A DNA stretch of 52,750 nucleotides, from the NCBI GenBank assembly GCA_018222825.1, contig JAAEZO010000004.1, forward strand, positions 1-52,750. Direction: 5' to 3'. Below, in pieces: positions 1 through 9,674 of the stretch; the first letter of the stretch is position 1, and each line of letters opens with the position of its first letter. Under the pieces are notes generated by a model that had not been told where the DNA came from, did not search any database, and saw nothing but the letters and a program-made list of their open reading frames with translations. The translations under genes were made by a program, and so were the position numbers. This DNA is from Gammaproteobacteria bacterium (GTDB lineage: Bacteria; Pseudomonadota; Gammaproteobacteria; Enterobacterales; Aeromonadaceae).

Positions 1-349
1 CGGGCAAGGCCGGTCGCCGGTGCTGGCGCAATATGGTGCGTTCGCCCAGGCTGTCTACCAGCACCAGCAGCTCACCGGTATCACCGTCAAACTGCTCCAC
101 GTGCTTTACATCCAGTCCCAGCTTGGCGGCCTGCTGGCACAGCCAGTCACCGGTGTCATCGTTGCCCACCCGGGCGGCAATGCTCACCTCGTGCCCGGCC
201 CACAACAGCCCGACGCCGGTATTGGCTCCGCCGCCTCCCAGCCGCCGTCCCTGATCCCGGTATAACAGGCGGCCTCCGGCGGCCAGCGGTTCATTCAGCA
301 CCAACACATGATCACAGTTCAGGTTGGCCAGCAGCCGTATTTTTGCCAT
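1..349 (-). CDS. PfkB-family carbohydrate kinase, N-terminal part (runs off the window)
   Basis: The first 116 residues are visible; the rest lies beyond base 1. The protein starts MAKIRLLANLNCDHV and carries a glycine-rich stretch with GGGGANTG at residues 38-45, then GHEVSIAARVGNDDTG at 52-67. This is the N-terminal substrate-binding signature of the ribokinase/PfkB fold (GG-x-x-N, then G-x-x-G-D-D). Family members phosphorylate sugars or nucleosides with ATP in the cytoplasm; the catalytic GAGD motif is outside the window, so neither substrate nor intactness can be judged. The start at 349 follows a GGAGC element a few bases upstream. The fold family is fairly sure; the sugar is unknown. 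Confidence 0.75.
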   Translation of the reverse strand, partial: MAKIRLLANLNCDHVLVLNEPLAAGGRLLYRDQGRRLGGGGANTGVGLLWAGHEVSIAARVGNDDTGDWLCQQAAKLGLDVKHVEQFDGDTGELLVLVDSLGERTILRQHRRPALP

Positions 350-365
350 TCGGGCTCCTTAATAA

Positions 366-391
366 GAATGGCGCCCATGTCGGCGCCATCC
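366..391 (-). terminator. Probable terminator hairpin downstream of the DUF4399 gene
   Basis: Arms ATGGCGCC (368-375) and GGCGCCAT (382-389) form a perfect 8-bp stem with a 6-nt loop. On the minus strand the hairpin is followed by the T-rich ATTCTTATTAAGG. It lies 45-65 bases past the stop of the DUF4399 gene and separates it from the kinase gene. The T run is poor, so termination is inferred. Confidence 0.5.
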
Positions 392-433
392 TGGTATACG
401 GTTATCGATAATATGGTGTGGTGAGTAAGAAGC

Positions 434-850
434 TTACTCCACCGTCACCTGAATGGCTTCCGACATGATGGGAGGCTGATGCGGCGCATGTTGCGCATCG
501 CCCAGAACCAGCTGCAGGCGGTATTCACCCGGTGGCAGACTGAGCCGGGTTTCGGTCTGTCCACCACCGAAATGGCGTACCTGATCGCTGGCCGGCAACG
601 GCATGGTCAGATCCGGCATGGGTTCGGCATTGATCAACAGGTGATGGTGGCCGGTGTTTTCCTTTTCCACCCCGGCCGGCGCCACGCCCATGCCTTCCAG
701 CCCAAAGCGCACGGTAAAGTCGCTACCCAGCACCTCACCATCGGCCGGACTGAGGAAATAGACCCGGGCGCCTTCCGGCGCCGGGGTGGCCGATACCGAT
801 AACGCCGCCAACAGGGCGGCGGTGCCGAACATGCTCGTTATTCTCATCAT
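434..850 (-). CDS. DUF4399-domain exported protein
   Basis: This is a 138-residue secreted protein. A signal peptide is clear at residues 1-21 (hydrophobic core ending in SVSATPAP). The mature part matches the DUF4399 pattern as I know it: FLSPADGEVLGSDFTVRFGL near residues 32-51, a GHHHLLI histidine cluster at 67-73, and a proline-glycine-rich PPGEYRLQLVLGDA at 106-119. The function of the domain is not established; the histidines could bind metal, but that is only a thought. I chose the start at 850 rather than an in-frame ATG at 880 because GGAG sits 7 bases before it and the signal peptide then begins at residue 1. The gene stands alone, ending about 85 bases before the kinase start. Confidence 0.7.
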   Translation of the reverse strand: MMRITSMFGTAALLAALSVSATPAPEGARVYFLSPADGEVLGSDFTVRFGLEGMGVAPAGVEKENTGHHHLLINAEPMPDLTMPLPASDQVRHFGGGQTETRLSLPPGEYRLQLVLGDAQHAPHQPPIMSEAIQVTVE

Positions 851-931
851 TTTCAGTCTCCGTGGGGATATGAGCCCCAAGCATAGCAGCTGGCTACGGG
901 GCGGGGTCGATGATAAAACAGGCTTCTCGGC

Positions 932-1501
932 TCAGTCGGCCCGGCCCATGTAACGACGTTCAACGGTATGAATCCGTACCTTGTCACCGATTTTCAGGTA
1001 TTCCGGCACCTGAATGGTCAGGCCGGTGGCAAAGGTGGCCGGCTTGGTGCGGGCCGAGGCAGAAGCCCCCTTGATATCGGGCGTGGTATCGACGATCACC
1101 ATCTCCACCGTCTGGGGCGGCTCCAGGCCAATCACCTGTTCGTCCACCAGCATCAGCTGAATGCCCTGGGTATTTTCGTCCAGAAACTGCAGTTCATCGG
1201 CAATGTCGCTGCTGCGCACCGGGTACTGACTGTAATCGTCGGTATCCATGAAAATATGGTCATCACCGTCCACATAAGACAACACCACGGTGCGCCGCTG
1301 CAGTTCGACGGTAGTGAGCAGCTCATCCCCCTTGAAACGCTCCTCGACCTTGAATCCGCTTTTCAGATCGGTGAAGCGCATCTTGTACAGGGTGGCGCTA
1401 CCGCGCGCGCTCGGGCTTTGCACCTCGATATCGCGCACCATCAGCAGCTTGCCGTCCAGTTCAACCACCATGCCTTTCTTGACTTCGTTTGCCCTTGCCA
1501 T
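932..1501 (-). CDS. yeiP: Elongation factor P-like protein EfpL (YeiP)
   Basis: This 189-residue protein aligns along its length with E. coli YeiP/EfpL: it opens [11 protein letters not shown] and ends with the conserved [16 protein letters not shown] family proteins enter the ribosomal E site and relieve stalling at proline-rich motifs. EfpL differs from EF-P at the tip of domain I, where EF-P carries a modified lysine or arginine; here the loop reads [12 protein letters not shown] (residues 29-40), placing R33 at the tip as in E. coli. The [17 protein letters not shown] segment at about 143-159 is typical of the C-terminal OB domain. It is transcribed alone, divergent from the chemoreceptor gene. 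True EF-P is not in the window. Identification is firm. Confidence 0.93.
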   Translation of the reverse strand: MARANEVKKGMVVELDGKLLMVRDIEVQSPSARGSATLYKMRFTDLKSGFKVEERFKGDELLTTVELQRRTVVLSYVDGDDHIFMDTDDYSQYPVRSSDIADELQFLDENTQGIQLMLVDEQVIGLEPPQTVEMVIVDTTPDIKGASASARTKPATFATGLTIQVPEYLKIGDKVRIHTVERRYMGRAD

Positions 1502-1882
1502 GATTCGTCTCCTGCCGTCAGATGGCGCATCTTAGCCAAGGCCTGACGCCGACACCATCCCCCTATGGTGATTTAAAAACCGGTAATATTAGTGATTGTC
1601 ATACGACTCCACCTTGCCATGATTATTATCAATAAAATCACGATTTTAGAAGTATCGCTTTAGGGGGGACACTGATAGTCTCATACAGGCTGGCAACATT
1701 TTCGCATCATGCATTAGTCAGCCTGAATATAACAACATAACAAGCACGGGACGCTTCAACCTGCGGAATGGAACACCGGCACGGCCTTGGCTGCTGTTGG
1801 CATTATCCAATGGTCACGGCTCATCCCCCACCCAGAATTCAACAGCAACAGCCAGTGGCGGCCAGCCATTGGGAGGATGGAC
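1502..1882. promoter_or_regulatory. AT-rich divergent intergenic region with a sigma-54-like element
   Basis: This 381-base gap between yeiP and the chemoreceptor gene is much richer in A and T than the surrounding genes and should hold both promoters. The clearest element is TGGCAACATTTTCGCA at 1691-1706 on the plus strand, which keeps the GG and GC of a -24/-12 sigma-54 promoter at the right spacing but deviates at two conserved positions. No flagellar sigma-28 box was found. No coding sequence is supported here. Confidence 0.35.
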
Positions 1883-3565
1883 ATGCAATTTCTGAATAAT
1901 CTCAGCCTGCGTTACAAGTTGCTGGCCATGGTCGCCAGCCTGTTTATCGGCATTCTGCTGGTACAGGCCTCGGCCATGATCGGCCTGCGTCACGAATTGC
2001 TGGATGCCCGCAAGGAAAAGGTACAAGAGCAGGTAGAAACGGCAGCGTCACTGGTCGGTTACTACTATGCCCAACGCCAGACGCTGGGCGAAGAAGAAAG
2101 CAAGCGCCTGGCCAAGCAGGCGGTGGGAGCCCTGCGCTATGGCAGCGACGGCTACATGTGGATCAACGACATGCAGCATCGCCTGGTACTGCATCCGATC
2201 AAACCCGAAGCCGAAGGCAAGGACATGACCCAGGTGCAAGACGCCGATGGTCAGTACCATTGGCAGGCCATGGTGCAACGGGTCAAACAGAAAGGCGCCG
2301 GTTTTGTGGAATACAGCTACATCGGCCCCCAGTTCGACTCGCCACAGCAGAAGGTGTCTTATGTGCAGGGCTTTACCCCCTGGGGCTGGGTCATCGGCAG
2401 CGGCGTCTACCTGAGTGACATCGACACCCTGTTCTGGCAGCAGGCCACCAAGTCATTGCTGTTGATGGCACTGGTCATGGCGCTGGCACTGATTGTGGTG
2501 GCGCTGATCAGCCGTTCGCTGACCTTCTCGGTAGCGCGGGTACTGGATGTGGTGCAGCAGTTCGGCAAGGGCGACTTGAGTGTTCGTACCCACTCGACCC
2601 GCGAAGATGAAATCGGTCAGCTGTCGCGCGGGGTCGATACCATGGGTGAGCAGCTGTGTACCTTGCTGCAGAAGGTACGCAATGCCTCGGCGACCCTCGA
2701 TGATGAAGCGGAAGGGCTGAGCGTCAAGAGCCAGCAAACCCGCGCCAGCATGCAGGCGCAATTTTCCGAGGTGGATCAGGTGGCCACCGCCATGAACGAA
2801 ATGAACGCCACCGTGCACGAAGTGGCCCGCTACGCCAACGATGCCTCTCAGGCTGCCGATCACGCCAACACCGAGGCCCGCATGGGGCACGATGACGTTG
2901 CCCGCAGTATCGATACCATGCTGCACCTGGCCGAGTCGGTCACTCAGGCCGACAATGCCATGCGCGAGCTGGAAGGCCAGACCCAGAAAATCGGCTCAGT
3001 GGTCGAGGTGATTCGTACCATCTCCGAGCAGACCAACCTGCTGGCCCTGAACGCCGCCATCGAGGCCGCCCGGGCCGGTGAATCCGGCCGCGGTTTTGCC
3101 GTGGTGGCCGACGAGGTGCGCTCGCTGGCGCAACGCACCCAGGACTCGACCGGTGAAATTCAGCGCATGATCCAGCAACTGCAGAGCCATGCCGGCACCG
3201 TGGTCGAGCACATGCAAAGCAGTCAGGAACAGGCCGGTATCAGCGTCGATGTGGTGCGTGCCGCCGGCAAGGATCTGGAGAAGATTCTGGACGAGGTGCA
3301 GCGCATCAACGACATGAACGCCCAGATCGCCACCGCCTCGGAAGAGCAGTCTGCCGTGGCCGAAGAGATCAACCGCAACCTGCTGCACATCAACGAAGGC
3401 TCGCAGGAAGCGCTGCAGGTGAGTGAGCTGATTTCACAAACCAGCCACCGGGTACTGGGCGCCTCGCGCGATCTGAGTCAGCAGATAGCGCACTTCCGGC
3501 TGCAGCAACCCGAGGAGCACAGCTCCGTGTTTGATGCCATCAAGGCCAAAACCCAACCCGCCTGA
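1883..3565 (+). CDS. Methyl-accepting chemotaxis protein with single cache sensor domain
   Basis: This 560-residue chemoreceptor has membrane segment 1 at about residues 12-34, a periplasmic sCache_2 domain at about 35-185 (with [20 protein letters not shown] and [15 protein letters not shown]), membrane segment 2 at about 190-215, a HAMP linker, and a long cytoplasmic coiled coil. The hairpin tip that contacts CheA/CheW is intact ([19 protein letters not shown]...[12 protein letters not shown]). sCache_2 domains commonly sense small organic acids, but no ligand can be assigned. There is no C-terminal pentapeptide for CheR/CheB docking. GGGAGG lies 6 bases before the ATG at 1883, favouring it over upstream ATGs at 1787 and 1877. 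It is monocistronic and ends at a strong terminator. Confidence 0.9.
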   Translation: MQFLNNLSLRYKLLAMVASLFIGILLVQASAMIGLRHELLDARKEKVQEQVETAASLVGYYYAQRQTLGEEESKRLAKQAVGALRYGSDGYMWINDMQHRLVLHPIKPEAEGKDMTQVQDADGQYHWQAMVQRVKQKGAGFVEYSYIGPQFDSPQQKVSYVQGFTPWGWVIGSGVYLSDIDTLFWQQATKSLLLMALVMALALIVVALISRSLTFSVARVLDVVQQFGKGDLSVRTHSTREDEIGQLSRGVDTMGEQLCTLLQKVRNASATLDDEAEGLSVKSQQTRASMQAQFSEVDQVATAMNEMNATVHEVARYANDASQAADHANTEARMGHDDVARSIDTMLHLAESVTQADNAMRELEGQTQKIGSVVEVIRTISEQTNLLALNAAIEAARAGESGRGFAVVADEVRSLAQRTQDSTGEIQRMIQQLQSHAGTVVEHMQSSQEQAGISVDVVRAAGKDLEKILDEVQRINDMNAQIATASEEQSAVAEEINRNLLHINEGSQEALQVSELISQTSHRVLGASRDLSQQIAHFRLQQPEEHSSVFDAIKAKTQPA

Positions 3566-3583
3566 TCCGGCACCAGCAACAAC

Positions 3584-3610
3584 AAGGCCGCCCATTGGCG
3601 GCCTTTTTTT
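3584..3610 (+). terminator. Rho-independent terminator of the chemoreceptor gene
   Basis: GGCCGCC (3586-3592), a 4-nt loop and GGCGGCC (3597-3603) form a GC stem followed by seven T residues. On the other strand it would also serve phnP, which ends at 3641. Its upstream arm and flank are almost identical to the terminator at 14502-14535. Confidence 0.9.
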
Positions 3611-3640
3611 ATTACCAGATTGCATCACCAGACATCATCG

Positions 3641-4414
3641 TCAGCGCGATACCGTCTCGCCTTTCAGCTCAATCACCATGTTGTCCCACCCCGCCGTCAC
3701 CCCGTTAGGCAGATCATGCTGCTGCAACCAGACATGAAAATCATGGCCGATATGAGTCAGGATCATCTGCTTGGGTCGCAGGCTGTCATGCAGTTCCAGC
3801 ACCTGTTCCAGTGCGTTGTGGTTGCGGCCCTCGCTGCCGGGAGGAAAGCTGCAGTCGATCACCACCGCATCCAGTGTTGGCTGAGCATGCAACCAACGGC
3901 TGCTGTCCGCCGGCAACCCCAGAGTATCGGTCAGATAGGCTAGTCGGCGCTCGCCAAAGTGAAACAGATACCCCAGGGTCGGGCGGGAGTGCACCAGATC
4001 GAGCGGAGTTATGCTCAACTCGCCCAGCTGCCATTGCTGCCCGTGCTGCAGCGGCGGCCGAAAATCCAGACAGCCGGGATGCTTGAGCAGGTCGGCGCAA
4101 CCGGCCGAATCGTTCGGGCACCACACCGGTATCGGTGCACTGCGGCCCCAGCGCAGATGAAACAACCCCTGCACATGATCCACATGAAAATGGGTCAGCA
4201 GAATGCCCTCCAGGCTGCCCGGCGCAAAGCGCCGGTGCAGATCCATCAGGCCGCCGTCGATCAGCAGCCGCTTTCCCTGCCACTCCAGCAGGGCCGAGCA
4301 AGGCTCACGGCCCAGCGCTGGTTCGGCATGAGCCTGAGTACAATACCGGCAGTCGCAGCCATACAGCGGCATGCCGCCGGCCGCCCCCGTGCCCAGCAGG
4401 GTTAGCCGCATCAT
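3641..4414 (-). CDS. phnP: Phosphoribosyl 1,2-cyclic phosphate phosphodiesterase PhnP
   Basis: PhnP opens the 5-phospho-ribose 1,2-cyclic phosphate left after C-P bond cleavage, giving ribose 1,5-bisphosphate for PhnN. The 257-residue protein is a metallo-beta-lactamase-fold hydrolase of the expected length. It has the metal-binding THFHVDH motif at 74-80 and the extra zinc-site cysteines typical of PhnP in YGCDCRYC (C20, C22, C25). LTHIGHD near residue 231 supplies a further metal ligand. Its start overlaps the phnN stop, indicating translational coupling. It is the last gene of the phn run and ends 30 bases from a bidirectional terminator. Identification is firm. Confidence 0.93.
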   Translation of the reverse strand: MMRLTLLGTGAAGGMPLYGCDCRYCTQAHAEPALGREPCSALLEWQGKRLLIDGGLMDLHRRFAPGSLEGILLTHFHVDHVQGLFHLRWGRSAPIPVWCPNDSAGCADLLKHPGCLDFRPPLQHGQQWQLGELSITPLDLVHSRPTLGYLFHFGERRLAYLTDTLGLPADSSRWLHAQPTLDAVVIDCSFPPGSEGRNHNALEQVLELHDSLRPKQMILTHIGHDFHVWLQQHDLPNGVTAGWDNMVIELKGETVSR

Positions 4415-4971
4415 GCCGGCAACGCCTGTAGATAACGCCGAAACTGCCGCAGGGTGTCGGTCAGGGCACCGCTGTTGTCCAGCCGCCAGGCGTCGTCCGG
4501 CAGGGCGAGCTCCAGCGCCGAAGCCCGCTCCAGCCGCCGAATGATGTCCGCTTCGCTTTCCCGCCCCCGGGCCCGCAGTCGGCGGCCCAGGGTGTCGCTG
4601 TCCACGCTGATCATCACCGGCACCAGCCGCTCGGCAAACCTGGCCCGCGCCTGCGGCAGATATTCACGGGAGCCATTGACCATCACATCCAGGCCCGAGG
4701 CCAGCCAGCTTTCAATTTCTCGCCCAACCCCATAACGATGGCCGTTGGCGGCCCAGCTGAGGGCAAACAACCCCAGTTCCTGACGCGCACTGAATTCCGG
4801 CTCGGACAACTCGATATGGTTTTCTCCCCCCGCCGAGGCGGCCCGGGTAATGTAACGGTGCGCCACCAGCAGGCCTTCGCCCCAGTGTTCACGCACCGCC
4901 TGCATAAAGCTGTCTTTGCCGGCGCCCGAGGGCCCCATCACATAAAACAGTCGTCCTGTTCCGCTGCTCAT
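4411..4971 (-). CDS. phnN: Ribose 1,5-bisphosphate phosphokinase PhnN
   Basis: PhnN uses ATP to convert ribose 1,5-bisphosphate to PRPP, which joins phosphonate breakdown to nucleotide metabolism. The 186-residue protein has the guanylate-kinase-like fold, with a P-loop GPSGAGKDS at residues 13-21, AHRYITRAA at about 37-45 and HRYGV in the nucleotide monophosphate region. The start at 4971 (MSSGTGRLFYVMGPSG) is preceded by a purine-rich GAGTGCGAGG and places the P-loop at the normal distance from the N terminus; an upstream in-frame ATG at 5088 would lie inside phnM and add an unrelated tail. It follows phnM by 13 bases and overlaps phnP by 4 bases. Confidence 0.92.
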   Translation of the reverse strand: MSSGTGRLFYVMGPSGAGKDSFMQAVREHWGEGLLVAHRYITRAASAGGENHIELSEPEFSARQELGLFALSWAANGHRYGVGREIESWLASGLDVMVNGSREYLPQARARFAERLVPVMISVDSDTLGRRLRARGRESEADIIRRLERASALELALPDDAWRLDNSGALTDTLRQFRRYLQALPA

Positions 4972-4984
4972 CCTCGCACTCCTG

Positions 4985-6121
4985 TCAGTAGGCCAGCTCG
5001 CCCCGGCACCATACCCGGGTGGGATACACCTGCCCCTGGTGGCGCTGCACCAGCACCAGATCGGCCCGCTGCCCTTCCGCCAGTACACCTCGGTCGGTCA
5101 GCCCCAGCGAGCGGGCCGGATTCGCCGTAGCCAGCCGGGTGGCTTCTGCCAGCCCCAGACCGTTGCGCTCGTCGTCGGCCAGCAGGAACACCGCCTCGAG
5201 CAGGCTGCCCGGATAATAGTCGGACGACAGCACATCCAGCACACCCAGCGCCGCCAGTTTGTGGGCGGCCACATTACCGGAATGGGAGCCCCCGCGCACC
5301 ACATTGGGCGCGCCCATCATCACCATCAGGCCATGCTGATGCGAGGCGGTGGCCGCCTCGACCGTGGTCGGGAATTCGGCAATCACCATGCCCAGCTGAT
5401 GCGACTCCAGCACATGGGACGAGGTGGCATCGTCATGGCTGGCGAGGGAAATATTCCGCTCTCGGCACTGGCGGGCAATTTCCGCCCGGTTGGGCGCCGA
5501 CCAGCGGGCAGACAACGCCAGCTGACTCTGCTCGAATTCCTGCATCTGCTGATCGTTGAGCCGGTATTTGCCCTGATAGTATTCCCGGTACTTTACCATG
5601 TTGACAAACTGGCGCTGGCCGGGGGAATGATCCATCAGCGACACCAGCCGAACCTCCGGCAGCTCCAGATAATGCTCGAACAGCGGCACCGTGGTGTCGT
5701 GGGGCAGCTCGCAGCGCAGGTGCAGCAAATGCTGGGCCCGGTTCAGGCCCTGCCGTTCGCTGTTCACCACCGTATGAATCATCTTGTCGAGGTTGTCCTG
5801 GCGGGTGCCGCCGTCCCGCTCGTCGCCGATGGCCACCGCATCCAGTACCGTGGTGATGCCCGACGCCACCACCTGGGCATCGTGGGCGCGCATGGCGCCA
5901 AAGGGCGGCCAGCTGACCTTGGGCCGTGGAGTAAAATGCTTGTCCAGGTTGTCGGTATGCAGCTCCACCAGGCCGGGCAGCAACCAGCCACCGTTGCCGT
6001 CGATGGCGCCCGGCTGGCGGCTCGGGCTGTCGGCCAGGGCCCGGATCTCGCCATCGATAACCTCGACCGAGCCCGGCACCACTTCGTTTTCCAGAACCAG
6101 GTTCACATTGGTAATAATCAT
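4985..6121 (-). CDS. phnM: Alpha-D-ribose 1-methylphosphonate 5-triphosphate diphosphatase PhnM
   Basis: PhnM removes pyrophosphate from the 5-triphosphate made by the PhnGHIL complex, yielding the 5-phosphate that PhnJ cleaves. The 378-residue protein is an amidohydrolase-superfamily enzyme. [16 protein letters not shown] at 47-62 provides the first metal ligands, and [16 protein letters not shown] in the middle provides later ones. The length matches E. coli PhnM. Its start at 6121 overlaps the phnL stop by 4 bases (ATGA), so translation is coupled. Identification is firm. Confidence 0.93.
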   Translation of the reverse strand: MIITNVNLVLENEVVPGSVEVIDGEIRALADSPSRQPGAIDGNGGWLLPGLVELHTDNLDKHFTPRPKVSWPPFGAMRAHDAQVVASGITTVLDAVAIGDERDGGTRQDNLDKMIHTVVNSERQGLNRAQHLLHLRCELPHDTTVPLFEHYLELPEVRLVSLMDHSPGQRQFVNMVKYREYYQGKYRLNDQQMQEFEQSQLALSARWSAPNRAEIARQCRERNISLASHDDATSSHVLESHQLGMVIAEFPTTVEAATASHQHGLMVMMGAPNVVRGGSHSGNVAAHKLAALGVLDVLSSDYYPGSLLEAVFLLADDERNGLGLAEATRLATANPARSLGLTDRGVLAEGQRADLVLVQRHQGQVYPTRVWCRGELAY

Positions 6122-6846
6122 GCGGAATGCTCCTCTTGCGCTGTGGCAGTCTGGTGGTTGCTGTCGGGCTGGATTTCGTAGAGCTGGTCGGCCACCTGCT
6201 CGCGCACGTCTTCATCATGAAAGATGCCGACGATGGCTGCGCCCCGGGCCTTGGCTTCCCGAATCAGCTCCACCACCACCGCCCGGTTGGTCGCATCGAG
6301 CGAGGCGGTCGGCTCGTCGAGCAGCAGAATCGGATAGTCGGCGATAAAGCCCCGGGCAATGTTTACCCGCTGCTGCTCGCCGCCGGAAAAGGTCGCCGGC
6401 GCCAGCGCCCACAGATGCTCCGGCACGTTGAGCCGGGTCAGCAGCCGCTCGGCACGGGCCCGGGCCTCGGCCCGGTTGCCCCCCTGCTCGATCATCGGCT
6501 GCATTACCACCTCCAGCGCGCTGATACGGGGAATCACCCGCAGAAACTGGCTGACCCAGCCGATGGTGTGGCGGCGCACATTGACCAAAGTGCGCGGCGG
6601 CGCCTGAGTCATGTCCAGCAGTTGTCCCTGATGCTGTACCTCGATGCGGCCACTGTCGGTCAGGTAGTTGCCGTACAGGGTACGCAGCAGAGTGGACTTG
6701 CCGGTGCCGGAGCGACCGTGAAGTACTACACATTCCCCCTGCCCGACCGAAAAGGAAGCACCGGCCAATACCGGCAGCCGAATGCCATTCTGGTTGTGCA
6801 AAACGAAGGTTTTGCGAACATTCGAAACGTTTAATGCGAAAGTCAT
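6118..6846 (-). CDS. phnL: C-P lyase accessory ABC-type ATPase PhnL
   Basis: PhnL is an ATP-binding-cassette protein without a membrane partner. It acts with PhnG, PhnH and PhnI when the phosphonate displaces adenine from ATP. The 242-residue protein has Walker [10 protein letters not shown] at 44-52, the signature [14 protein letters not shown] in the second half, and Walker [14 protein letters not shown] right after it. FVLHNQNG near residues 14-21 is typical of PhnL rather than of importer ATPases. It begins 8 bases after the phnK stop and overlaps phnM. Confidence 0.92.
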   Translation of the reverse strand: MTFALNVSNVRKTFVLHNQNGIRLPVLAGASFSVGQGECVVLHGRSGTGKSTLLRTLYGNYLTDSGRIEVQHQGQLLDMTQAPPRTLVNVRRHTIGWVSQFLRVIPRISALEVVMQPMIEQGGNRAEARARAERLLTRLNVPEHLWALAPATFSGGEQQRVNIARGFIADYPILLLDEPTASLDATNRAVVVELIREAKARGAAIVGIFHDEDVREQVADQLYEIQPDSNHQTATAQEEHSA

Positions 6847-6854
6847 GACCGCTC

Positions 6855-7712
6855 CTAGCTTTGCAGTACAGAAGACACGAGTAACTGGGTATAGGGATGC
6901 TGCGGATCGTCCAGCACCTGATCGGTAAGCCCGGTTTCCACCACCCGGCTTTGTTTCATCACCATCAGCCGGTGCGCCAGCAGGCGGGCCACCGCCAGAT
7001 CGTGGGTGACGATCACCACCGCCAGCCCCAGCTCGGACACCAGTCGGCGCAACAGATCCAGCAGGCGTGCCTGTACCGACACGTCCAGTCCGCCGGTGGG
7101 CTCATCCATGAAAATCAGCTTGGGATGGGTCACCAGGTTGCGGGCAATCTGCAGCCGCTGCTGCATGCCACCGGAAAAGGTCACCGGCATATCGTCGATG
7201 CGGTCGACGGGAATTTCCACGTCCTGCAGCCACTGCAGCGCCTGCTCGCGAATGCTGCCGTAGTGGCGCTGGCCCACCGCCATCAGCCGTTCGCCGATAT
7301 TGCCGCCGGCCGATACCCGCGGCCGCAGCCCGTCGAGCGGATGCTGGTGCACCACGCCCCAGTCGGTGCGCAGCAATTGCCGGCGCTGGCTTTCGGCCAT
7401 TCGATACAGGCTGACCACCTGCTGCAACTGGCTGTCGGCGCTGCCACGCAGATAGAGCACTTCGCCCTCATCCGGGGCCAGGCGACCGGAAATAGCCTGC
7501 AGCAGAGTACTTTTACCGGAGCCGGACTCGCCGACGATACCCAGTACTTCGCCCGGGTAGAGATCGAACGACACCTCGCTGAAGCCCTTGCCCGGCGCGT
7601 AGAGTTTGCTGAGGTTCTGCACCGACAGCAGCGGCTGTTCCTTCACCTTGATGGTGATTTCCGGCCGGGCCTTGATGTCGGCCTTCGGAGCGGATAATAC
7701 GGGCTGATTCAT
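6855..7712 (-). CDS. phnK: C-P lyase complex ABC-type ATPase PhnK
   Basis: PhnK binds the PhnGHIJ core at PhnJ and couples ATP hydrolysis to its conformational cycle. The 285-residue protein has Walker [10 protein letters not shown] at 61-69, the LSGG-type signature [15 protein letters not shown], and Walker [19 protein letters not shown]. The first 26 or so residues (with [20 protein letters not shown]) are an extension compared with the roughly 252-residue E. coli protein; the function of this extension is unknown. The start at 7712 overlaps the phnJ stop (ATGA) and has CAGGAG upstream; an in-frame ATG at 7739 would lie deeper within phnJ. Confidence 0.92.
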   Translation of the reverse strand: MNQPVLSAPKADIKARPEITIKVKEQPLLSVQNLSKLYAPGKGFSEVSFDLYPGEVLGIVGESGSGKSTLLQAISGRLAPDEGEVLYLRGSADSQLQQVVSLYRMAESQRRQLLRTDWGVVHQHPLDGLRPRVSAGGNIGERLMAVGQRHYGSIREQALQWLQDVEIPVDRIDDMPVTFSGGMQQRLQIARNLVTHPKLIFMDEPTGGLDVSVQARLLDLLRRLVSELGLAVVIVTHDLAVARLLAHRLMVMKQSRVVETGLTDQVLDDPQHPYTQLLVSSVLQS

Positions 7713-8575
7713 GACTGTTTCTCCTGCTGCTGACGGCAATAATCGGTATCGGAGCAGATAAAGACCCGACTGCCCTGATCGTCGGTCACCACCTCGTCGA
7801 GGAAGCTGTCGGTGGAGCCGCAGATATCACAGGGCTCGTCCCACTGCTGAATCTCGAAGGGATGATCCTCGAAGTCGAGGCTCTTGACCCGGGTATAGGG
7901 CGGAACGGCATAGATGCGCTTTTCCCGACCGGCGCCAAACAGTTGCAGCGCCGGCATCATGTCCATCTTGGGATTGTCGAACTTGGGAATCGGCGAGGGA
8001 TCCATGATGTAGCGGTCATTGACCTGCACCGGGTAGGCATAGGCGGTGGCGATATGGCCGTAACGGGCGATGTCTTCATACAGTTTGACGTGCATGATGC
8101 CGTACTCTTCCAGTGCGTGCATTTTGCGGGTTTCGGTTTCGCGCGGCTCGATAAAGCGCAGCGGCTCGGGAATCGGCACCTGATACACCAGGATCTGATC
8201 CGGCCCGAGGGCGGTTTCCGGAATGCGGTGGCGGGTCTGGATCAGCGTGGCCTCTGTGGTCACCTCGGTGGTGTTCACCTGAGCCACCTGCTGGAAGAAG
8301 GAACGAATGGACACCGCATTGGTGGTGTCGTCGGCGCCCTGGTCGATCACCTTGAGGGTATCGTCGCGGCCAATCACCGCCGCCGTCAGCTGCACGCCGC
8401 CGGTACCCCAGCCGTAGGGCATGGGCATTTCCCGGCCGCCGAAGGGCACCTGATAGCCGGGTATGGCCACCGCTTTCAGCAGCGCCCGACGAATCATGCG
8501 CTTGGTCTGTTCATCCAGGTAGGCGTAGTTGTAGCCGTGATGCTGTGCATCGGTGGTGGTCTGGTGAGTCATCAT
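7709..8575 (-). CDS. phnJ: Carbon-phosphorus lyase PhnJ (radical SAM/iron-sulfur)
   Basis: PhnJ breaks the C-P bond of ribose 1-methylphosphonate 5-phosphate, releasing the alkane (methane from methylphosphonate) and the cyclic phosphate handled by PhnP. All known key residues are present. The glycyl-radical glycine equivalent to E. coli G32 is G40 in ILKAVAIPG-type context (ALLKAVAIPGYQVPFGG). The four cysteines of the cluster and thiyl radical are in DEPCDICGS and ICSDTDYCRQ near the C terminus. The protein has 288 residues. The start could be the ATG at 8575 or the adjacent one at 8572; either overlaps the phnI stop. Identification is firm and the enzyme looks active. Confidence 0.95.
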   Translation of the reverse strand: MMTHQTTTDAQHHGYNYAYLDEQTKRMIRRALLKAVAIPGYQVPFGGREMPMPYGWGTGGVQLTAAVIGRDDTLKVIDQGADDTTNAVSIRSFFQQVAQVNTTEVTTEATLIQTRHRIPETALGPDQILVYQVPIPEPLRFIEPRETETRKMHALEEYGIMHVKLYEDIARYGHIATAYAYPVQVNDRYIMDPSPIPKFDNPKMDMMPALQLFGAGREKRIYAVPPYTRVKSLDFEDHPFEIQQWDEPCDICGSTDSFLDEVVTDDQGSRVFICSDTDYCRQQQEKQS

Positions 8576-9672
8576 GCCTGCTCCCCTGCCCGGCCGGCTG
8601 CCGGGCCATGCGTTTGTTCGTGTTCCCGCCGCATCTTGCGCAGCAGCTCCAGTTCGGCCTGAAAATCCACGTAGTGCGGCAACTTCAGGTGTGACACAAA
8701 GCCCGAGGCTTCGACGTTGTCCGCATGGGCCAGCACAAATTCTTCGTCCTGGGCCGGTCCGGCCACCTGCTCACCGTATTCCGGCGCCTGCAGTGCCCGG
8801 TCTACCAGCGCCATCGACATCGCCTTGCGTTCGCCAAAGCCGAAGGTCAGGCCGTAACCGCGGGTAAAGGCCGGCTTTTGCTGCTTGTCGCCGACAAAGC
8901 CGTTGATCATCTGACACTCGGTCAGCTCGATGTCACCGATATCGATGGCAAAGCCCAGCTCTTCCGGCACCAGTTCCAGGGTCACTTCACCACAGCGGAT
9001 TTCGCCGGCGAAGGGATGGTTGCGGCCATAGCCACGCTGGGTGGAATAACCCAATGCCAGCAGAAAGCCTTCGTCACCGCGCACCAGTTGCTGCAAACGG
9101 GCGGAGCGGTCGCAGGGGTACGTAGCTGGTGCCATGGTGATATCGGCCGGCGTTTCGCCGTTGTCGGTTTCCGTCACCATCAGCTCTAGCTGCTCGAGAA
9201 TACCGGCCACCTGGGGGCAGGCTTCCGGCTCTGTCGCCACCGACTCAGGCCCCGGATGCTCGCCGTCGGCCAGCAGGGTAAAGTCCAGCAAGCGGTGGGT
9301 ATAGTCATAGGTCGGCCCCAGCAACTGGCCACCGGGCAGATCCTTGTAGGTCGCCGAAATACGGCGCGCGATGCGCATGGCGGCGGTATCGACCGGCTCG
9401 GTCGTCGCCAGTCGAGGCAAGGTGGTGCGATAGGCGCGCAGCAGAAAAATCGCCTCCACCAAATCGCCACCCGCCTGCTTGACCGCCAGCGCCGCCAGTT
9501 CCTTGTCGTAGACGCCGCCTTCGGTCATTACTCTGTCTACCGCGCCGGCCAGCTGCTCTTCTACCTGGGCCACGCTGATTTCGGGCCTTTCGGTATTGCC
9601 CCGTCGTTTCTTCGCCTGCAGTTGGTGTGCCGCGGCAATGGCTTTTTCGCCCCCTTTCACTGCTACATACAT
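8572..9672 (-). CDS. phnI: C-P lyase core subunit PhnI
   Basis: PhnI is the nucleosidase-like subunit that, with PhnG, PhnH and PhnL, replaces adenine of ATP with the phosphonate. The 366-residue protein opens MYVAVKGGEKAI, as PhnI usually does, and has GEEGFLLALGYSTQRGYGRNHPF-type sequence around residues 198-220 and FGFGERKAMSMALVDRAL later. GGAGAG lies 6 bases before the ATG at 9672; the upstream in-frame ATG at 9726 falls in phnH and is rejected. The gap to phnH is 2 bases, and the stop overlaps phnJ. Confidence 0.94.
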   Translation of the reverse strand: MYVAVKGGEKAIAAAHQLQAKKRRGNTERPEISVAQVEEQLAGAVDRVMTEGGVYDKELAALAVKQAGGDLVEAIFLLRAYRTTLPRLATTEPVDTAAMRIARRISATYKDLPGGQLLGPTYDYTHRLLDFTLLADGEHPGPESVATEPEACPQVAGILEQLELMVTETDNGETPADITMAPATYPCDRSARLQQLVRGDEGFLLALGYSTQRGYGRNHPFAGEIRCGEVTLELVPEELGFAIDIGDIELTECQMINGFVGDKQQKPAFTRGYGLTFGFGERKAMSMALVDRALQAPEYGEQVAGPAQDEEFVLAHADNVEASGFVSHLKLPHYVDFQAELELLRKMRREHEQTHGPAAGRAGEQA

Positions 9673-9674
9673 GC

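Noticed and set aside
3786-4405. Long open frames opposite and within phnP and other phn genes
   Set aside because: High GC content gives long antisense frames; those over phnP, phnM and phnI have compositions rich in Arg, Gly and His and no recognisable domains, and the real genes match known families.
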